From Planctomycetaceae bacterium (GTDB lineage Bacteria > Planctomycetota > Planctomycetia > Pirellulales > Thermoguttaceae): DNA of 10,743 nt. A program made the position numbers and the translations under genes. This document shows positions 5,914-10,743 of this stretch, piece after piece. The stretch lies in NCBI GenBank assembly GCA_015062085.1, contig SUVI01000138.1, positions 1 to 10,743 on the forward strand, read 5' to 3'. The notes beneath the pieces were generated by a model. It saw only the letters and a program-made list of their open reading frames with translations. It was not told where the DNA came from and searched no databases. Numbering within the stretch: the stretch's first letter is position 1; each line of letters starts with the position of its first letter.

Positions 5914-5923
5914 GATGATTTTT

Positions 5924-6919
5924 TTAGTACTGCTGCGTACGCATCACGGGAAGACGCATTCCAAGCTGGAGTCCGTTTTCCTGCAGTTTTTCGCGGATCT
6001 CTTTCAAAGAAGTCTCACCGAAGTTACGCACTTCCAAAAGCTGATCCTCTGTTTTGGAAACGAGCTCGCGGATCGTCGTGATGTGAGCCGATTCCAGGCA
6101 GTTGCTCGCGCGAACGCCCAAATGCAGCTCGGACACGTTCATGGAAAGCTTGGCTTCCATGATCGGATCGATCTCATTTCCGGTAACCTTGCCTTCCGTA
6201 TGGATCTGCTCGCCCAGTTCAGAATACTGCACAAAGGGATTCAGATGCTTACGAAGGATCTTGGCCGCTTCGACCAGCGCGATCTGAGGATTGATCGAAC
6301 CATCCGTCCAAATCTCCATAATCAATTTGTCGTAGTTCGTCTTCTGACCGACACGCGTCTCAACGACTTCATACCGCACTCTTCTCACAGGACTGAACGC
6401 AGCATCCAGCGGGAGGGATTCCTGCACGGAATTTCTTCTTTCCGTAGCCGGCACGTACCCGCGGCCTTTTTCGACCACCATTTCCATGACGAAATTCACG
6501 TCCTTGGTCAGAGTGGCGATCACATGGTCTTTGTTGATGACTTCGACCATGTGGTCCGTCTGAATATCAGCACCCGTGATCGGACCAGGCGTATGCTTCT
6601 CGATACGAAGGATACGCGGGGTCTCCGACTCAGAACGGACCACAAGGGACTTCACGTTCAGCACAATATCCGTAACATCTTCCAGGACTCCATCGAGAGG
6701 AAGGAATTCATGCGAAACGCCCTGCAGTTTCATCTGCGTGACGGCACTCCCCTCCAGACTGGAGAGAAGAATGCGCCGGATACTATTTCCGATCGTCGTT
6801 CCAAAACCGCGTTCAAACGGCTCAGCAATAAATTTGCCATATCGATCCGTCAACGTTTCCTTGTCGCATGAAACCAAACTGGGAAGTTCCAGATCACGCC
6901 ATCGCATTCGCTTAAGCAT
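5924..6919 (-). CDS. rpoA: DNA-directed RNA polymerase subunit alpha
   Basis: Alpha subunit, dimerising scaffold for polymerase assembly. It has 331 residues, normal for the family. Start at ATG 6919 is supported by AGGAGA seven nt upstream; the next Met (residue 5) would be too far away. The N-terminal domain (to about 235) shows [20 protein letters not shown] (33-52), the dimer and beta-contact region, and GRGYVPA at 152-158. After a short linker the C-terminal domain (about 255-331) has R270-A-S-N273-C, matching E. coli R265 and N268, which contact UP elements and activators, and NFGETSL (299-305), the second DNA-contact loop. All key residues are present. It follows rpsK by 51 nt and rpsD is absent between them. 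Confidence 0.98.
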   Translation of the reverse strand: MLKRMRWRDLELPSLVSCDKETLTDRYGKFIAEPFERGFGTTIGNSIRRILLSSLEGSAVTQMKLQGVSHEFLPLDGVLEDVTDIVLNVKSLVVRSESETPRILRIEKHTPGPITGADIQTDHMVEVINKDHVIATLTKDVNFVMEMVVEKGRGYVPATERRNSVQESLPLDAAFSPVRRVRYEVVETRVGQKTNYDKLIMEIWTDGSINPQIALVEAAKILRKHLNPFVQYSELGEQIHTEGKVTGNEIDPIMEAKLSMNVSELHLGVRASNCLESAHITTIRELVSKTEDQLLEVRNFGETSLKEIREKLQENGLQLGMRLPVMRTQQY

Positions 6920-6970
6920 TCAAATTCTCCTGGCAAAAATTACTGTTTTAGTTTAGGATACAAGGTGCAA

Positions 6971-7351
6971 TCAAACACGACGACGCTTCGGCGGACGGCA
7001 GCCATTGTGCGGCAGCGGCGTCACGTCTTCAATAGTTTTCACTGCAAGACCGGCAGCTTCCAGCGCATTGATGGCGCTTTCTCGGCCGCTTCCCGGGCCT
7101 TTCACACGGACGTCTACGTCCTTCATGCCGCATTTGATCGCTTTTTCTGCTGCTGCCTGAGCTGCAAGCTGACCTGCGAACGGCGTACTCTTACGGCTTC
7201 CCTTGAATCCGCTGTTGCCGGCAGTCGACCAGCAGATCGTATCGCCTTTGGTATCGGTAATCGTAACGATCGTATTGTTGAACGTCGCTTTAATGTGAAC
7301 GATACCGCTCGTTACATTACGACGGACTTTTCTCTTCTTTGCCTTCGCCAC
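6971..7351 (-). CDS. rpsK: 30S ribosomal protein S11
   Basis: Small-subunit platform protein that contacts 16S rRNA and S6/S18 near the Shine-Dalgarno cleft. It has 126 residues from the start chosen here. Landmarks: [44 protein letters not shown] and the C-terminal [18 protein letters not shown], all typical. Two in-frame GTG starts exist. The one at 7360 overlaps its own AGGAG and cannot be used normally; the one at 7351 lies 8 nt after AGGAG (7364-7360) and gives the usual N-terminus [13 protein letters not shown], so it is preferred. The gap to rpsM is 142 nt from this start and holds a strong hairpin. Confidence 0.96.
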   Translation of the reverse strand: MAKAKKRKVRRNVTSGIVHIKATFNNTIVTITDTKGDTICWSTAGNSGFKGSRKSTPFAGQLAAQAAAEKAIKCGMKDVDVRVKGPGSGRESAINALEAAGLAVKTIEDVTPLPHNGCRPPKRRRV

Positions 7352-7359
7352 TTGGGACA

Positions 7360-7365
7360 CTCCTA
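7360..7365 (-). promoter_or_regulatory. Ribosome binding site that decides the rpsK start
   Basis: TAGGAG on the - strand ends at 7360, 8 nt before the GTG at 7351 and overlapping the alternative GTG at 7360-7358. Confidence 0.75.
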
Positions 7366-7446
7366 ACTTGATCCAGCCCTCCGCTCTCCGGCTCGAAAAA
7401 ACCGCGGGGTCAGGCTGAAATTCTGATTCTGTTATACGCTACACCG

Positions 7447-7467
7447 GGATCCGGACCATCCGGACCC
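7447..7467 (-). other. Strong hairpin between rpsM and rpsK
   Basis: On the - transcript GGGUCCGGA pairs with UCCGGAUCC around a 3-nt loop: nine pairs including one G-U. The same stretch can be read as a direct duplication of a 9-mer (7449-7457 and 7458-7466). No U-run follows, so it is not a terminator. A role in processing or in ribosomal-protein autoregulation is possible. Confidence 0.55.
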
Positions 7468-7493
7468 TGATCTCGACACGATAGGACTGCGAA

Positions 7494-7880
7494 TTAACGC
7501 ATGTCCTTAACACCCTTCTTACCAGCGACCGTTTTGGCCGGACCTTTACGGGTACGCGCATTGGTCTTGGTACGCTGACCGCGAACCGGGAGACCGCGGC
7601 GGTGACGGAGACCGCGATAGCACGCGATTTCCTTCAGACGCGCGATGTTCTGATTGACCGTACGGCGAAGGTGACCTTCCACGACGTAGTCATCGCTGTC
7701 GAGCAGGGCAGCCAGTTCGGCAACCTGCTTTTCGGTCATCTCACGAGCCTTGATCGTCGGGTCAACACCGACGGTACGGCACAAATCCAATGCGGTTTTC
7801 AAGCCAATTCCGTAAAGATACGTCAACGAATACGCTGCAGGGCGATCGTTCGGAATATCAACACCTAACAAACGAGGCAT
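7494..7880 (-). CDS. rpsM: 30S ribosomal protein S13
   Basis: Small-subunit head protein; contacts the P-site tRNA and forms inter-subunit bridges. It has 128 residues, a normal length. Starts at ATG 7880 behind AGGAGGG. Landmarks: MPRLLGVDIPNDRP at the start, YLYGIG (21-26) in the helix-two-turn-helix region, and the basic tail RGLRHRRGLPVRGQRTKTNA (89-108) with ARTRKGPAKTVAGKK after it. It follows rpmJ by 147 nt, an unusually long gap in which no promoter or terminator is evident. Confidence 0.97.
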   Translation of the reverse strand: MPRLLGVDIPNDRPAAYSLTYLYGIGLKTALDLCRTVGVDPTIKAREMTEKQVAELAALLDSDDYVVEGHLRRTVNQNIARLKEIACYRGLRHRRGLPVRGQRTKTNARTRKGPAKTVAGKKGVKDMR

Positions 7881-8027
7881 GAAGCCCTCCTAATGAATCA
7901 AATGACTATTTCTTTGACGCTTATTTCGGCTTTTGGCCCAACTCTCTCTTCAGCTCCGGTTCCCTATGAAAACCAACGCCTCGGAAAAAGCAGACACTTG
8001 AGCACCAAACATCAAAACTGACTAAAA

Positions 8028-8141
8028 TTAACCCTGGCGCTGCTTATGACGCGGGTTCTTACAAATCACGCGAACGACGCCCTGGCGACGGATCACCTTG
8101 CAATCTTCGCAAATACGTTTAACACTGGCACGGACTTTCAT
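8028..8141 (-). CDS. rpmJ: 50S ribosomal protein L36
   Basis: A 37-residue zinc-ribbon protein of the large subunit. The protein begins [20 protein letters not shown] and ends PRHKQRQG. The zinc ligands C11, C14, C27 and H32 are all present, so this is the zinc-binding (C+) form. ATG at 8141 follows AGGAAG, and the stop is at 8030-8028. It is the first gene of the block, about 38 nt after the predicted transcript start; no infA or map gene precedes it, unlike the common bacterial order. Confidence 0.95.
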   Translation of the reverse strand: MKVRASVKRICEDCKVIRRQGVVRVICKNPRHKQRQG

Positions 8142-8185
8142 AATATTCTTCCTATTAAAGTACCAAATATACCATAAGAAATCGA

Positions 8186-8213
8186 ATTATACCAGATTTC
8201 ACATTTTTTTCAA
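8186..8213 (-). promoter_or_regulatory. Extended -10 promoter of the rpmJ-rpsM-rpsK-rpoA-rplQ block
   Basis: On the - strand TTGAAA (8213-8208), 16-bp spacer, TATAAT (8191-8186) preceded by TGG, i.e. an extended -10. The -10 box is a perfect consensus. Expected start near 8179. Confidence 0.85.
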
Positions 8214-8226
8214 GGGCAGGCTTCTC

Positions 8227-8273
8227 TTTTTTCACCGATCTTTTCACTTTTTTTCCAATTTTTTTGTTTTTTT
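8227..8273 (-). promoter_or_regulatory. Run of A-tracts upstream of the ribosomal promoter
   Basis: On the - strand five A-tracts of 4-7 bases (+ strand T-runs at 8227-8232, 8241-8244, 8248-8254, 8259-8265, 8267-8273) begin 14 nt upstream of the -35 box. Their centres are 8-13 bp apart, near one helical turn, so the DNA is probably curved and could act as an UP element for the alpha C-terminal domain. The rest of 8274-8387 shows nothing further. Confidence 0.5.
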
Positions 8274-8387
8274 GCTTATTCTTGATCCATCCGCCTCCAA
8301 CACACGCCTACCCTAAATACAGCAAATTCTGCAAACGACCCATTTTCCCTATCTCACCAACCCCCCTTCCAGCCACTGTTGTTATCT

Positions 8388-9392
8388 TCACATTTCCCGC
8401 AATCGGGCGGGTAGTTCCGTGTAGCGGAAGAGTTTATGGTAGTCCATCAGGCCGGAGATGGCCCAGGAGCGAAAGACGGGTTTTCCCGCTTCGACAAGTA
8501 CCGCGATGGGATTCAGACCGCCGACCACGATCGCGCCGACGTACCCCTCGCTCACCGGGATGCCAAGGATCGATTGGTTCGGGAGTCCGAATTTCAGGAA
8601 TCCGCCCAGCCCGATCTTCTCCATCCGCTCGATGATCCCCTCCACCCGCGGCCGGCTTTCGTCCGGCAATTCACGAAACGCTGCACCGATCAGACCGTTG
8701 CCCGTCCGGAGCGCGTCGCGGTAGTTCGTCATCCCTGCACGAATGAAGATGGCCAGCGGATCCACGGTCGTCGCGTTGTAGTTGATGATCTCGGTAAAGC
8801 GTGACGGTTTGGAGTTTTCCAGCTCCAGAAGCCCGCTGAATCGTGAAAGCATCGGGATCCCGTGTTTCAGAAGCACGCCGTTGAACGTCACGGAGCAGAC
8901 GGTACAGAATCCAACGTGTCCCGGCGGAATGACCGTCCCCTGCCAGTTTTCGCCCGGCCGCAGGAGCGAGACCATTTCTCCCATGGCGTAACCGTGCTGG
9001 AAAACACGGCAAATGTCGTCGAGGCACTCGAGCAGGTCGCGGACCGGCAGGATCGACATATTCACGATGACCTCACCAGAGCAGGTCGGAAGGTCAAAGG
9101 ACATTCGGTACGTCATCCGGTCGATCTTTGCCGAAAGGAAACTGAGACCGCGTGCTCCGTCATTTTCCTGGAGTTCACGCAATCCGGCAGGGGTGATCGT
9201 CCGTCCTTTTCGTCCCTGAGAACGGGTCAACCCTTCCTGATCCATGCTCTGGAGGTACATTCGGACGGCCCGTTCGCTGTAGCTGACCCCCGCGGAATGC
9301 AGGATCTCCACGATCTGTGCCGAAGTGAGCAGTTTCCCCTCTTCCTTCAGCACACGCAGGATCTCGATCTTCTTTCGGTCTTTTTTGTCCAT
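8388..9392 (-). CDS. NrpR-type transcriptional regulator (winged helix plus NrpR/DUF128 domain)
   Basis: A 334-residue protein starting at ATG 9392 behind AAGAGG. Residues 1 to about 75 form a winged helix of the type seen in NrpR (EILRVLKEEGKLLTSAQIVE; recognition helix about SYSERAVRMYLQSM; wing SQGRKGRTITPAGLREL). Residues about 80-334 fit one NrpR effector domain, ending with the typical IPVSEGYVGAIVVGGLNPIA (281-300). In methanogens NrpR represses nitrogen-fixation and glutamine synthetase genes and releases DNA when 2-oxoglutarate binds. Those proteins often carry two effector domains; here there is one. It sits 92 nt downstream of gdhA, in the same direction, which supports a role in nitrogen control. 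No own promoter is clear, so it may depend on read-through from gdhA. The family call is strong; target and ligand are inferred. Confidence 0.82.
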   Translation of the reverse strand: MDKKDRKKIEILRVLKEEGKLLTSAQIVEILHSAGVSYSERAVRMYLQSMDQEGLTRSQGRKGRTITPAGLRELQENDGARGLSFLSAKIDRMTYRMSFDLPTCSGEVIVNMSILPVRDLLECLDDICRVFQHGYAMGEMVSLLRPGENWQGTVIPPGHVGFCTVCSVTFNGVLLKHGIPMLSRFSGLLELENSKPSRFTEIINYNATTVDPLAIFIRAGMTNYRDALRTGNGLIGAAFRELPDESRPRVEGIIERMEKIGLGGFLKFGLPNQSILGIPVSEGYVGAIVVGGLNPIAVLVEAGKPVFRSWAISGLMDYHKLFRYTELPARLREM

Positions 9393-9414
9393 GAGGAGCC
9401 TCTTTCATTTCACT

Positions 9415-9449
9415 AAAAAACGCCGGCACAAAAGAAAATGCCGACGTTT
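9415..9449 (-). terminator. Terminator of gdhA, upstream of the NrpR-type gene
   Basis: On the - transcript an 11-bp stem (9449-9439 with 9428-9418), complete when one G-U pair is counted, has a 10-nt loop and is followed by six U. The mismatch exists only on the + strand, which assigns it to the - strand. It lies 36 nt past the gdhA stop, so expression of the regulator must come from read-through or an unseen promoter. Confidence 0.75.
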
Positions 9450-9484
9450 ATCTCATGCAGGAAATTTATTCAGTCCTGTGCGGC

Positions 9485-10743
<1,259 letters not shown>

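Noticed and set aside
5753..6871. 372-codon + strand open frame opposite rpoA
   Set aside because: Antisense shadow of rpoA, which has every expected conserved residue.
8142..8387. T-rich stretches as a terminator for a + strand transcript or a small RNA
   Set aside because: No GC-rich stem precedes the T-runs and no + strand gene lies upstream; they read better as A-tracts of the - strand promoter.
9461..9476. GGAA-ATTTAT-TC as an archaeal-style NrpR operator (GGAA-N6-TTCC)
   Set aside because: Only the left half matches and it lies after the gdhA stop, not at a promoter. The gdhA promoter is outside the window.

Overview
The window looks like a piece of a planctomycete chromosome, possibly from a host-associated or anaerobic lineage. 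The best evidence is the ribosomal protein and RNA polymerase block: a long L17 with two internal insertions, S11 and S13 of matching type, an RpoA that opens in the 'RWR-LELP' style, and no rpsD between rpsK and rpoA. Promoters are of ordinary sigma-70 type (four clear ones), most clear genes have an AGGAG-like ribosome binding site, and G+C is moderate to fairly high in the genes. The phylum call is inferred from protein style; no search was run.

Left third (1-4170, mostly + strand): a patchwork of small single genes and gene remnants. Two tandem copies of a small membrane protein (the first cut by the window edge) are followed by a 12-codon ORF behind a similar ribosome binding site, then an unrelated or distantly related three-helix protein. 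A well-formed isocitrate dehydrogenase gene has its own promoter and terminator. After it come a short BspA-type leucine-rich-repeat fragment, a Tat-exported metallo-beta-lactamase-fold protein with a strong promoter, and a frameshifted, 3'-truncated remnant of another small membrane protein.

Middle (4120-5155): on the - strand, a secreted beta-propeller-like protein with its own TTGACA-17-TAGAAT promoter and a strong terminator. Just upstream of it lie the tandem terminators of the ribosomal block.

Right-centre (5185-8213, - strand): the cluster rpmJ-rpsM-rpsK-rpoA-rplQ, driven by an extended -10 promoter (TTGAAA-16-TATAAT) with A-tracts upstream. The gaps between its genes are long (133-169 nt in three places). 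One holds a strong hairpin, and another holds a terminator-like hairpin plus a cUUCGg-capped hairpin just before rplQ.

Right end (8388-10743, - strand): a single-domain NrpR-type regulator (winged helix plus NrpR/DUF128 effector domain) directly downstream of gdhA, the hexameric glutamate dehydrogenase, whose 5' end is outside the window. In archaea NrpR represses nitrogen-assimilation genes and responds to 2-oxoglutarate, which is the substrate of glutamate dehydrogenase and the product of the isocitrate dehydrogenase encoded in the same window. The most interesting system here is therefore a probable bacterial NrpR-glutamate dehydrogenase nitrogen-control module.
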